Part shown: piece by piece, positions 54,298 through 63,922 of the stretch
How the letters are laid out: each line of letters starts with the position of its first letter
Position numbering within the stretch: position 1 is the stretch's first letter
Source of the DNA: Rhynchopus sp. YZ270_cl-10
Lineage: Eukaryota > Euglenozoa > Diplonemea > Diplonemida > Diplonemidae
DNA: 64,000 bases
Direction of reading: 5' to 3'
NCBI GenBank assembly: GCA_964035575.1
Contig: OZ037903.1
Location: forward strand, 1,079,001-1,143,000
The notes under the pieces: model-generated
Database searches by the model: none
What the model was told of the DNA's origin: nothing
Seen by the model: only the letters and a program-made list of their open reading frames with translations
Program-made: the position numbers and the translations under genes

Positions 54298-54768
54298 CTG
54301 GTGCTTCCCGGGGGGTGTGCATTTCACAAATTTTCACAAAATGTGACAAGTTTTCACAAATTTTCACCACACGAAAACTGCTACAAAATTGTGAAGGCTG
54401 GCGAAAAGTGGTGAAAAATTGTGAAAAAATGTGAAAAGTTGTGAATTGATTTTTTTTTTTGTGAGTGCTTTTTTTTTTGGGCGGGTGGTGACCCACCCAT
54501 TGAGGGGCACGCTGGGATTCACAAGATAGAACGTGATGTGGTGTACCAGTGTACCTGTGTACTGTGTGATGTGCGGAAATGACGAGAACTTGTCCATTTC
54601 GGCAAATTGACCCCACCACTGGCCGGACGGATTCCGGAAATGCAAATGCCGGCGTTTAAAAGCTTCACCAACGAGAGAAAAAAGGGTAGTGAAAAGTTGT
54701 GAATAGTTGTGAAAAGTTGTGAATTGAATTGAAAATTTGTGAAATGCATACCCCCCGGGAAGCACCAG
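54298..54768. mobile_element. Non-autonomous TIR element, 471 bp
   Basis: 39-bp terminal inverted repeats with one mismatch, beginning CTGGTGCTTCCCGGGGGGT. Flanked by ATA on both sides (54295-54297, 54769-54771). Subterminal TTTTCACAA and TTGTGAAAA blocks are repeated many times. No transposase is encoded. The near-identical ends point to a recent insertion. Confidence 0.85.
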
Positions 54769-55046
54769 ATACGGGTTTTTACTCTCCAATATGTTTCTTG
54801 GGTCGCTGTAATATAATATTCCCTCTCTCTTGTTTCAAAAGAACAGATGTTTTTTTTCTCCCTTTTTTGGGTGTGCAGCCACGCATCATCTCTCTTTTTA
54901 TTATATTGCCAGATTAGTGTGGGGAGCGGGGGTGGGGGCAAATGTTATCGTTTTTCGAAAATAAACTGCATTTTTTTCTTCTTTTTTTTTCTGAAGAAAT
55001 TTCTTTAGGTTGAAGATGCTCTGCATCTATACCTTTGAAATTCATT

Positions 55047-55178
55047 ATCCTTCGGGCGACCTTCTGTACAAGAACCCATCCTCGGATAGGGTGATCTTGT
55101 CGATAACAAAAAACAGAGTGACAGTGGAGATTGCACAACTGTGGGCAACACAACCGAGGCAACTACACTACTCCAACA
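55047..55178 (+). repeat. Family I element (copy 3) and its companion box
   Basis: 55047-55107: CCTTCGGGCGACC ... ACAAGAACCC, CCTcggatAGG, TCTTGTCGA. 55118-55178: GTGGAGATTG, AACCGAGGCAACTACACTA. The order is the reverse of that in the channel intron. Confidence 0.6.
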
Positions 55179-55199
55179 ATTTATCAAAAAGAAAAATAT

Positions 55200-55225
55200 A
55201 TAGTGGAGCACACTCTAAGTTTTCA
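55200..55225 (+). repeat. Family D, truncated
   Basis: AGTGGAGCACACTCTA then AAGTTTTCAAAA; the right arm (GGGTGGCTACACT) is missing. Confidence 0.6.
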
Positions 55226-55314
55226 AAAAAAAAAAAAATAGCAGCAGCTCCAGTATGAGATGATTACTACAGCAGCGGAGGTTTAGTTCATTCGTCTTGT
55301 ATCATATTTTTCAA

Positions 55315-55370
55315 GGTGACTAAGCAACGAGAAGCTTTGGGTCACCTTGTATAACCTTTTCTTTTATTCC
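55315..55370 (+). repeat. Family A stem-loop
   Basis: GGTGACTAAGC, AACGAGAA, GCTTTGGGTCACC, then TTGTATAACCTTTTC. The outer GGTGAC/GTCACC stem is longer than usual and fully paired. Confidence 0.7.
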
Positions 55371-55479
55371 CATTGTCGTGGTAGGTAAATATATCGCTGT
55401 TTTTTTTTTTTTTGATGTTTTTTTAGACGTCTTCCTTTTGCAGTTGTGGACGCAAAGTGAGTGTTCATTATTATTTTTT

Positions 55480-55590
55480 TGTGCTTTCATCCGAATGGCC
55501 GAGGTGTACCTGCATCAATAAACTATTCCTTTTTTAAGCTAGCAAAAAAAGTGGCTTAAGCGCTGCCAGGCTTAGGTTCATCTTACAAAA
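55480..55590 (+). repeat. Short family H copy followed by a family A-like copy
   Basis: 55480-55532: GTGCTTTCATCCGAATGGCC, GAGGTGTACCTGCATCAATA. 55551-55590: GTGGCTTAAGC, GCTGCCAG, GCTTAGGTTCATC, TTACAAAAC. Confidence 0.55.
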
Positions 55591-56085
55591 CAAAAAAAAC
55601 AAAAAATTCTTTTAGTTCTGTTCATTACGTTCCCCACCGAATTCCCAGACGCGTTTGTATCTGCAGTACAGAGTTTACGCAAAAAACCCCCCTGATCATC
55701 GATTCCCAGCTTTGCAAAACCCCCCCTTTTACAGTAGAACAGAGAGTTCTGTGTGTGTGTGTGTGTTTGGTAAAAAAATAATAAAAATAACAAAAAAAAA
55801 AAATGCAATAGCAAACCTTGGCTTTTCGCGACTAATCAAAATAGTCAGGTCCTTTTTATTCCCATCGACCACGTATACACACAAACCCGCGTTTGTGCGT
55901 GCTGATGTGTGTCTTTATTACCATTTTTTCTTTTGCCGAACACAAAAAAAAATTTTGTTGTCGTCAAAGTCGCCCACGAATAACCGCTCCAAGATGACCC
56001 ACGATTTCATAGTGACTTTTCTACGATTTCTCGCTGTCAAAACGTGTCTTTTTTTCTTTTTTTTTGGGCAGTTTCTCCCCTTCTC

Positions 56086-56088
<3 letters not shown>

Positions 56089-56124
<36 letters not shown>
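56089..56124 (+). repeat. CT microsatellite
   Basis: About 18 uninterrupted CT dinucleotides within a longer pyrimidine tract. Confidence 0.9.
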
Positions 56125-56127
<3 letters not shown>

Positions 56128-56273
56128 CCACCCTTTTTTTCAGTAGACGAGGGCAAAAAAATACCCCAAAAGCCCCCGAGAAAAAAAGAAGAGCATACCC
56201 AAAACGACTCTTTTCCCCTTTTTTTCCATACCATCGCTACTCTCTCCCCCGCCATTCCATCTTCGTTATACCT

Positions 56274-56475
56274 TCTGTTGTTGACCGCAGGGTATTTTTT
56301 TTTATGCTTTCTCATCCAGAGAGCTCTCATTGAATGTGAGTCCGGAAGGTGTGTCTGTATCAACTATTCCTTCCTTTCAGCTTCCTTCCACCCTCTGTTG
56401 TTCTTTTTTGTGTTTTCATCTGAATAGCTCTCACTGAATGTGAGTCCGGAGGTAGTTGGCGTGAGCATCTCTGGA
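56274..56475 (+). repeat. Two tandem family H-like units
   Basis: 56274-56380 and 56393-56475 share TCTGTTGTT, TTTTCATC and GAATGTGAGTCCGGAGG-like blocks. Unlike other H copies they carry a CTCTCA...GAATGTGAG hairpin. Confidence 0.55.
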
Positions 56476-56799
56476 GCGTAGGGGTGGGTGCAGATCTTGG
56501 TTGTAGTAGCGAATATTCAATGGAGAACATTGAAGGTCGAAGGGTGCCTTTCATCAACCATCCCTCCCTTCCTCCCTTTCCTCCCTTCCCTCAATTTTAC
56601 CACCATCTAACAGGGAGTCGCAAAAAAAAAGGGGGAGGGACACAGGGAAACAAAAAAAGAGGCACAAAAAAGTGGGGCTCTGGCCCCACACTTTTTTGTT
56701 TCTCCCCCCCTTTCCCCCCCCTCCCCTGACTCCCACTCCCCCCATCCCCCTCCCTCCTCCCCTTGAGGCCGCACTCAACCTCTGTTTGCCTTTGCCGGA

Positions 56800-59700
56800 A
56801 TGCTTCGATATGAAAGGGAGTTGAAGATAGGAGATTGGCACCATCCTACGGGTGACGCGCAGACACAGTTGAGGATTGTTGGGGTGGAGACATGGGGTAT
56901 GGTCATTGTGGCGCGGATAGAAGGGAAGCTCTGCTTCTTAGACGCATACGACGTGAACCACGGAACAAAGAAGAAAACTTTGGTGTCACAAGGACGGTGT
57001 ACTGATGGAAAACTTCGTGATATGGTGGCATGGGATGTGGCGGAGGCGTCGGTCACACCAGACCTCTCGCTTGTTGCGATTACTGTGAAGAACTTTCATC
57101 CAAGCGAAAAGCACTCTTCTTCGAGACCACAAAAATACGAAAGTTTTTTGATTCCAGCTCATCACGAACCTACCAAAGAAGCGTCTCTTACTGAACGTCG
57201 TGGAAAAGAACGACGGTCACAAAGCAGCGCATCGTATTATCAGCTAAAGAAGCCTACGCGACGTGAGGAAGATGGTCAGGAGAGGGAGGCGCACGGAGGG
57301 GGTGGTCCTGCAGGAGCAGTGCCGGAGCAGAAGCCTACGGTGTCCCCTTCGCTGATTGCGTTGTTGAAGCCTGCTCTTCCGGTGGTGGTGTTCACATCTC
57401 ATGCCTCAACGATCCAGGCAGCGTCGTTGTCACCCCCTGCCCCTCCAGGCGGTGCAGAGAAGAAGCGCTCCACCTTCTTCGGGATGGGCAAACGGCAGGA
57501 CCCACCCAGCCCCGCCACCGGCTTCGAACCTGCCCCGCAACAACGTAAAGTCTCTGCAGGGGCAGCTACGGTGTGCCACAAGCATCTATTCCTCTTTGCG
57601 GTGAACCAGCAGCTGATCGATCTGTACTCGACGGAGTCTGTGGAGGAGAGGGTGTTTCAAATTAAACGCAAGAAGTCTGCGTCACAGAGCCTGCAGAATG
57701 GGACGTCGCTGACCGGGGAGATCAAATTGAAGGAATTTGCGGTGAAAAGCTCGATGAAAACCCAACCGGTTCTTCTCCGGGAGATTACTGGGGCACATCA
57801 TTGGTATTCCTACCGCTCTTTACTGTCAACCCTCTACGTGGTAACCGACGTACGCAACGGCAGCGGTGCCCCCCTCTATAGTGGAAGTTCCGGTGGCGGT
57901 GTCGCATCGGGCAACCGCCACAGCTTCTCTTCTGCAGTCTCCTCAGACGACGACCTGCTGACGCTTCCCTTTGCCTCAACGGTACATCAACAACGGAGCC
58001 ATCGCGCATCACGGAGACACACACGAAACACTACCAGAGCGTCTACCAGAGATCGAGGGTCGTTTTCGGGAATTCCTGGTAGTGCACCTGGTAGTCCCCA
58101 GAACAGAGGGCGTGCGGGGTATTCATATGTCCTTTCCGCATATTCCGTGGAGAGTGACGCAGGAGAGCGTTCCGGCGCATTCACAAAGTCGATGGCAAAA
58201 CTGCGGCAGGTTATTGTGACGGCGCATTCCGGGGTGAACCCGCATACACCACATACGCAGCAGAACATTCAGATATTAGAACGAAAGGCAGATGACTGCG
58301 TGCAGAGGCAGCATGATGATGGGAATTTGGTCGGCAAAGTGGAGTTGACCATGCAACATAAATTGCCTTCATTTCTTGCAGAGAGAGTGCATGATTCGAT
58401 TTTGCGTTATGCGGCTGCTTCAGAGCAGTTGATGCATGCAGCTGTTGCAATGCAGTCTAAGGCGCATAAGGAGCAAACCTCATCGTCGTCACTACACCCA
58501 CCCTCCGCACAGCAAGGGAACCTATGGGATGTTGTGCAAGAATTTGAAACGACCCGGAGAAAGTCAGATTATTTTGGAGCTGCGGTGGATATGGTACCGC
58601 TGTACACAGGGAAGCCGTCGGCGGTGCCTAACGCAACCAGAAGGCTTCTTTTTGTACAGCAGTTTATCTCAACTCATTCCAATGTCTGTCTCAACAGGAC
58701 CGACCACGAAACGGCGTCCTACTCTGTCACCTCTAATACTACGCTTTTCCTCGACTTCTACTGTATCTATTCAAAGACCACCTTCTCGCTTCGGATTCCC
58801 CAAAAAGCGCAGGAAAGCAAATTCGAAAAACGTCGTGCCTTTGTAAAACACCTTCGTGAAGGGCTTATCTACGTCTACTCGCCAGGGTTTTGTTCGATCA
58901 TTGTGGATCTAGGGAGGTATAAAGGGGTAAACTGCCCGGTAACGGTGTTTGAAGTGGAGGAGTCTGGGGAAGGGGAGAGGATGCCTGCGATTGAAGCGTA
59001 TTATCGAACTGAGGACGGGGAGGGTGGGGAGGCGAGGGTGGTGACGTCGAGGAGTGCGGAGCTGAGGGCGTCGTACTTTAAGTTTTTGCCGAAGCCGCCG
59101 GCGTTTTGTAGAGTAAATTTGTCGACGCTGAAGGGTGTGACGACGGTGGACACAGCGCAGATGATGACGTCGTCGACGTCGTCGGCATCAACGTCGTCGT
59201 TTCCACAGAACGGAGGCAAGCCTCCACCGCGTCGTGTCGCAGACCCGCATCTTAATGAAATATTTGGGGGTTTTGAAGCGTCGCAGACATTCAGCAAAAG
59301 GCAGACCCTTCCGAAGCGTTCAGAGTCGTCACAAAGAATATCGATTAGGTCCGGGTCGCCGCCGCGTGAGTCGAGCAGCTTCGCAGCGCAGGTGCAGCAG
59401 ATGTATCATCATACCAGTGAACCTTCCGCAGGGTCGATTGTGTTGACAAAAGAACTGCAGCAGAGCTTGCTGAGAGCGCAGCATGCTCGGGTGTACCCTT
59501 CGCATGTCGCGACGGTGGTGGGGGATTTGTTGGTCGATGCAAAGTCGTGCGATCTCTTTTCGTTGAATCTTGTGACAGATGGGTTGATCCGGTGGGCAGT
59601 GCAGCAGCCGCAGGACAGTGGGGATAACAACAGCGACGAGAAGATGTTGGCCCGCGTAGTGCACATGCTGATCTCGCATGGTGGGGAGGAGGTCGCGCCG

Positions 59701-62700
59701 CAGACAGCGCCGGAGGTGTGCGAGGTGTCGGCACACTGCATGCAGCTCATATCGCGCCTGCTTCTTTCCACTGTCCCGCAGAGGGTGACCCCGAGTGTGA
59801 TCAAAGAGATTGTACTGGGTCTGTCGCACTACCGTGTACGGGAACGCCTGAGGGGTATGCTGGTTGCTGCAGGCAAAGGCGAACTCAACCGCGAACAAAC
59901 CGGACAGCAAGCTGTCGAAGAGGTGTACGGCTTCCGCGCAGGCAGCCCTGCAACGACGTACCTCGACAGCACCGCACCCTCCACATGCGCAACCCCGCAC
60001 TTCACCTTCAACGGTGTGCCCGGTCGCAGCGAGGCTTCCGTCAGCATGTCCACTGCATACGACGGACGTGAACCGTCTATGGCACCCACCGTCTCCTCCA
60101 TGGGGGGCACCGTTTTCTCGCAAGCAGTGGACCACAGCGATATCGGGAAGGGCACCGCCTCGGCAGTGGTGCAGCAGCTCCGCCGCACGCAGTCTGCGCA
60201 GTCAGGCGCCGTCGCAACACCACGCCCCCGCATCGTCACAGCCTCCTCCTTTGGAAGCCTTCCCGACGCCACCTCAGAATCCGACGCCAGAAGCGTGCGC
60301 ACCATCAAGCCTTCCGCCACAGGACGCAAGCCGTTGTCCCAATCCGCGCTGTTCTTTCTCTATGAGATGTCGGGAAAGCTGGTCCCGCACTCTCTATTGG
60401 ATGCGGTGACTATGGAGAGCTGGGACAGCATGGTCCCCTGGCCACGTCTAGGGGAGAAGAGCAAAGAGAAGGAGGAGGAGAAGAAGGAAGAACCCCAAGG
60501 GTCGTCTTGGGCAGAGTGGACTGCGTCGCTGAGGATGACAAACGAGAAGGAGAAGGAGGAGACGCGGACGGCCACGTCGCCGCTGCATGCTTCTGCGAAC
60601 AGCTCTATCGGGCACAGCAGGGAATCCTTCAGCAGCAGTGTCCCCAACAACGCTGCGAAGCCGGCACAACGTCTCCACACACATTCCAACCAACACGAAT
60701 CCATCACCGTCGTGGACAGGAGGCGCACCCTTATCCACTCCTTCTCCAACTCCTCGAACGTTTCTACTGGGTCACCACTCACCCCATTGGAGAAGGCGCC
60801 TGGGGGTGCACCCCTTGACGAGGAGAATGAGGGCGGGCTGTTGCCGGGGACGTACTACAGCGTGGACCCCTTCACAGGGACACAGATGTCTGCTGGCGCG
60901 TCTGAGGTGTATCTGAACAGACAGTCGCAGAACGTTGCGTCGAACCTCTTTGTGCCCTCCTCCGTCGCAGAGGGGCGTATTTCGGTGACTGCGGAGCTGT
61001 TTTCGTTTTTTGAAGGTGAGGCCGCAAATGGATCTGTCACCGCTGCAGACACTCCAGAGGCGCGTGCAGCGCTGTTGAAGGACCTCTGCCACCGTGTAGG
61101 CGGTGTATACGACTTTGGCACCCTCACTGAAGTCGCCGTCCGCCTTGAAGACGGCGAGCAAGAGGTCTGGGGGCAAAGCATGCGTGAACACCGTGCGACC
61201 TACTCTGGAGTGCAGACCCTGGGGGAGCGCTCTCTGACGGTGCACCTGGTGAACCAGCTTTCCGCAGAGAAGTCGCCACGCAGCAAGGAGAGGCGCCAGA
61301 AGGCTGCACAGCCGGCACCGGGCCCGCCGCCACCTACCCCGGCAAACCCTTCGCAGAACAGCCAACCGGTGTCGTTCACATCGCAGCTGGCGGCGGCGTA
61401 TGCGAATGGCAACAATGGGAGCAGTGAGAATCTGTTGAACGGCACTGCTTCGCATGGGTCTTCACCAACGGACTCACCTTTGGCAACAGCATTGGATCCG
61501 AAGGATGCAAAGAAACGTGGTGCGTCGTCACCTCTCATGTCACAGCAACGTGCTGCAGTTCTGTCCGTGCAGTATAGCCAAGCCATTACCGACGTTGTGA
61601 ACGACGTCTTCGTCGCCGTGAACAGCACCCTGCAACGCGACAGCGCCCGCAACGCAGACACAGCCGATCTGGAGTTCTCCTCCCTCCGTGCCCTCGCCAT
61701 CGCCGTGGAGGACCTTGGTCTGCCGCACATCGCTGGCTTCGCCGAAGCCTTCGCCTGCTCCGCCTACACCTGCCTTTCCCTTGCTTCCTTCTTTTCTCTT
61801 TTCCAACGGGGTGGTGTCGTTCTCTCTGACCGTCTCGCTTTGTACGTTGTTGAGAGAGAGTCGCTTCTTTTGGTTAAGGGTACAGGGAATACACGCCGCA
61901 AGCGTTGGTCTAGGGGACACAAAACTGCGGAGCACTGTCAAAAGAAGGGTTTGCAGTATTTGTTGCACTTTGCGATGTGCGTAGGCGCGGACGGCATGCG
62001 GGTGAGAATGCTGAACATCATTCAGTGGTGCGAACGCACGCTTGCAGCGAAGAACGTTCCTACCTCCACCACACAGCCACGATCCAACGCAGTACCGTTT
62101 CTCCGCACAGCGCAGTCAAGCGACACATTGGACTCCGGATTTGATGGCGGCGACTACGGCACCCTCCGCACCCACCAGGGCACTTCCTGGGAGAGCTCCT
62201 TCCTGGGCAGCGTGCAGCAGCAGGCTCGCAAGATGCGGTACGAATCAAGCACCACCGCCTCCCCTGCCCCATCCGAACCTACCTCCCCACTACGTGAGGA
62301 AACGTCAACACCTCCTCGCGATGCTCACCAAGAAGCACGCTTGGCAGCAGCAAACAGTTCCACCCTCCCGATGCATCCGTCGCAACACAATGCAAGGAGC
62401 GACGCGCCCGACGGAGAAATGGCGCTGGCAATAGAAAGCTTTGTTCTGCAGTCCTGCGCAAAGGAGGTCTACGACCGTGGCCTATGGGGGCGTGGTTGTG
62501 CCTCAGCGGCATCACGCTATAAAAAATCGGTGATGCTTATGTCTGAAGAGCCCGAAGCCAATGCGGTCCACAGGGACCCTTCTGCAGTGCCCATCTCAGA
62601 ATCACCCAGCCCAAGGCGGAAAGGTCCTCTGAACGATGAAGTGAGGGAAGGAAGTGGTGTCTTCAGCATCTCCGCCTCCCCCGACGTTGACGAAGAAGGC

Positions 62701-62763
62701 ATGCTAGCGATTAAGTCCTCAGGGTTTGTTCCGTTGGAGCTGTTGAGAGGAAGGTATGGTTAG
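56800..62763 (+). CDS. GSAP (pigeon)-like protein
   Basis: Single uninterrupted exon of 1,987 residues. The N-terminal part (about 1-330) has beta-propeller-like strands interrupted by Ser/Pro-rich inserts. Landmarks in the order of metazoan gamma-secretase-activating protein are: HHWYSYRSLLSTLYVV (about 329), GLIYVYSPGF (about 688; compare VAVYLPGHF), SCDLFSLNLVTDGLI (about 911; compare a SFDLIQEFII block) and YTCLSLASFFSLFQRGGVVL (about 1657; compare CLPLHNLLHCIDSGVLLL). I compared these from memory, so the match is suggestive. Long Ser/Pro/Gln-rich inserts roughly double the usual family length. The animal protein is reported to modulate gamma-secretase; in a protist its role is unknown. 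Confidence 0.6.
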   Translation: MLRYERELKIGDWHHPTGDAQTQLRIVGVETWGMVIVARIEGKLCFLDAYDVNHGTKKKTLVSQGRCTDGKLRDMVAWDVAEASVTPDLSLVAITVKNFHPSEKHSSSRPQKYESFLIPAHHEPTKEASLTERRGKERRSQSSASYYQLKKPTRREEDGQEREAHGGGGPAGAVPEQKPTVSPSLIALLKPALPVVVFTSHASTIQAASLSPPAPPGGAEKKRSTFFGMGKRQDPPSPATGFEPAPQQRKVSAGAATVCHKHLFLFAVNQQLIDLYSTESVEERVFQIKRKKSASQSLQNGTSLTGEIKLKEFAVKSSMKTQPVLLREITGAHHWYSYRSLLSTLYVVTDVRNGSGAPLYSGSSGGGVASGNRHSFSSAVSSDDDLLTLPFASTVHQQRSHRASRRHTRNTTRASTRDRGSFSGIPGSAPGSPQNRGRAGYSYVLSAYSVESDAGERSGAFTKSMAKLRQVIVTAHSGVNPHTPHTQQNIQILERKADDCVQRQHDDGNLVGKVELTMQHKLPSFLAERVHDSILRYAAASEQLMHAAVAMQSKAHKEQTSSSSLHPPSAQQGNLWDVVQEFETTRRKSDYFGAAVDMVPLYTGKPSAVPNATRRLLFVQQFISTHSNVCLNRTDHETASYSVTSNTTLFLDFYCIYSKTTFSLRIPQKAQESKFEKRRAFVKHLREGLIYVYSPGFCSIIVDLGRYKGVNCPVTVFEVEESGEGERMPAIEAYYRTEDGEGGEARVVTSRSAELRASYFKFLPKPPAFCRVNLSTLKGVTTVDTAQMMTSSTSSASTSSFPQNGGKPPPRRVADPHLNEIFGGFEASQTFSKRQTLPKRSESSQRISIRSGSPPRESSSFAAQVQQMYHHTSEPSAGSIVLTKELQQSLLRAQHARVYPSHVATVVGDLLVDAKSCDLFSLNLVTDGLIRWAVQQPQDSGDNNSDEKMLARVVHMLISHGGEEVAPQTAPEVCEVSAHCMQLISRLLLSTVPQRVTPSVIKEIVLGLSHYRVRERLRGMLVAAGKGELNREQTGQQAVEEVYGFRAGSPATTYLDSTAPSTCATPHFTFNGVPGRSEASVSMSTAYDGREPSMAPTVSSMGGTVFSQAVDHSDIGKGTASAVVQQLRRTQSAQSGAVATPRPRIVTASSFGSLPDATSESDARSVRTIKPSATGRKPLSQSALFFLYEMSGKLVPHSLLDAVTMESWDSMVPWPRLGEKSKEKEEEKKEEPQGSSWAEWTASLRMTNEKEKEETRTATSPLHASANSSIGHSRESFSSSVPNNAAKPAQRLHTHSNQHESITVVDRRRTLIHSFSNSSNVSTGSPLTPLEKAPGGAPLDEENEGGLLPGTYYSVDPFTGTQMSAGASEVYLNRQSQNVASNLFVPSSVAEGRISVTAELFSFFEGEAANGSVTAADTPEARAALLKDLCHRVGGVYDFGTLTEVAVRLEDGEQEVWGQSMREHRATYSGVQTLGERSLTVHLVNQLSAEKSPRSKERRQKAAQPAPGPPPPTPANPSQNSQPVSFTSQLAAAYANGNNGSSENLLNGTASHGSSPTDSPLATALDPKDAKKRGASSPLMSQQRAAVLSVQYSQAITDVVNDVFVAVNSTLQRDSARNADTADLEFSSLRALAIAVEDLGLPHIAGFAEAFACSAYTCLSLASFFSLFQRGGVVLSDRLALYVVERESLLLVKGTGNTRRKRWSRGHKTAEHCQKKGLQYLLHFAMCVGADGMRVRMLNIIQWCERTLAAKNVPTSTTQPRSNAVPFLRTAQSSDTLDSGFDGGDYGTLRTHQGTSWESSFLGSVQQQARKMRYESSTTASPAPSEPTSPLREETSTPPRDAHQEARLAAANSSTLPMHPSQHNARSDAPDGEMALAIESFVLQSCAKEVYDRGLWGRGCASAASRYKKSVMLMSEEPEANAVHRDPSAVPISESPSPRRKGPLNDEVREGSGVFSISASPDVDEEGMLAIKSSGFVPLELLRGRYG

Positions 62764-62969
62764 AATTGTGTAGGAATATAAAAAAAAATCCCCAAATAAC
62801 GCAGTTGGAAGAACATCGAGACCGCAGCAACGCACTACCTCGAGAAGCATTCGATCGAAGCTGTCCAAAAAGGGTTTGGCCCGTTGGTGGAGTGATGAGA
62901 GAGAGGAGGTGTGGAGGTGAGGTGGGGGAGGGTGAGGGCGATGGGTCGATGCAAATAAAAGAAAAAAAT

Positions 62970-63020
62970 ATTGTGGAGCACACTCTAGGGTGGCTACACT
63001 AATACAACCAAGTTTTCAAA
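62970..63020 (+). repeat. Family D repeat, reference copy
   Basis: TGTGGAGCACACTCTAGGG, TGGCTACACT, AATACAACCAAGTTTTCAA. Confidence 0.8.
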
Positions 63021-63140
63021 TATTAAGGCGTTTGTTTTTGTGTGAAGTTTTTTTTGTCTCCAGTTAGTAGCTGTTTTGTGTTTTTGTTTTTTTTTTAAAG
63101 ACTAGGTTTGGAGCCCAAATCTGGCCGGGCGAGCTGCTTA

Positions 63141-63168
63141 AGGTGTGTCAAGAGAGGTGCATTTTTTT
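63141..63168 (+). repeat. Family C stem-loop, short
   Basis: GGTGTGTCAAGAGAGGTGCA followed by a T run. Confidence 0.45.
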
Positions 63169-63400
63169 TGAGATTGTCTTGAGATTCCCTTTTTTTTGCT
63201 ATCAAATTTGAAGAAAAGCAAGTTGTCAGAGACAGAGAGAGACAGCATGCGTAGGGGTACGATCAGGGATTTTTTTTTTTGGGGGGGGATGTACTGGGGA
63301 GTTTTCTCCACACACAGTGGTAGATGTCCATTTGTGACCGCGTCTTTGCTATCGTGCGATTTTGCGCCCATTCATGCATTTTTTTTTTCTCTTTTTTCTG

Positions 63401-63450
63401 GGCCTGCGTCCCAGAGGGCGTTTCCACTGTTCAGCTTCACTTTTTTTTAA
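63401..63450 (+). repeat. Family B stem-loop
   Basis: GCCTGCGTCCCAGAGGGCG, TTTCCACTGTTCAGC, TTCAC and T run. A second, truncated TGCGTCCAGACG lies at about 63794-63806. Confidence 0.65.
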
Positions 63451-63484
63451 ATTTTTATTTTTAGTCCCCACCCTTTGCATGCTT

Positions 63485-63599
63485 TGCATGAGTTCGGCTG
63501 AGATGCGTTTTCGCACCTGTCAACTACTCTTTTCTTGGTGCATGTGTTGACCCTCTCAAATACTTTCAATTCTGTGAAGGTATATGAATCTAAATTTTT
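63485..63599 (+). repeat. Family F copy followed by a damaged family E copy
   Basis: 63485-63535: TGCATGAGTTCGGCTGAGA, TGCGTTTTC, GTCAACTACTC. 63552-63599: family E that has lost the ACTGAA of the right arm, so the stem is broken. Confidence 0.65.
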
Positions 63600-63878
63600 G
63601 CATTCTCTCCGACTTTTCCAAAAAAAAAAAAAAAAACGGCCAAAAAACGAGCGAACTATCCTCACTCTATATTTTTTTTCACGATTATTTGATTGAGTTC
63701 CCGGACGATAAACGATTGTGGAAAATGTGTTGTATCTGTTCAGGTTTCCTTTCCTGGGGGGGGGGCTCGATTTATCCCGCGGATCATCAATGGCTGCGTC
63801 CAGACGTTTTTTGTTTTGTTTTTTTGTTTTCGTTTTTGCAAATCTGCACCCTTTTTTTTTTTCTCTTCTCGTTGTGAG

Positions 63879-63922
63879 GTTTTGTGAGCACAAAGGCGCA
63901 TTCATATTGTCCAACTTTTCTT
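63879..63922 (+). repeat. Family C stem-loop, diverged
   Basis: TTGTGAGCACAAAGGCGCA, TTCATATTG, CCAACTTTTC. The loop differs from the consensus. Confidence 0.4.

Larger units (their letters stand above)
52713..56799 (+). other. Gene-free spacer with stem-loops and a TIR element
   Basis: No convincing gene. It holds family A, B, D, H and I copies, a 471-bp TIR element, a GT microsatellite (55751-55768) and a CT microsatellite (56089-56124). The 300 nt before the next gene are C-rich. Confidence 0.6.

Noticed and set aside
55655-56146. Plus-strand frame of 163 codons
   Set aside because: It crosses homopolymers and the CT microsatellite, starts with TTG and is low complexity.
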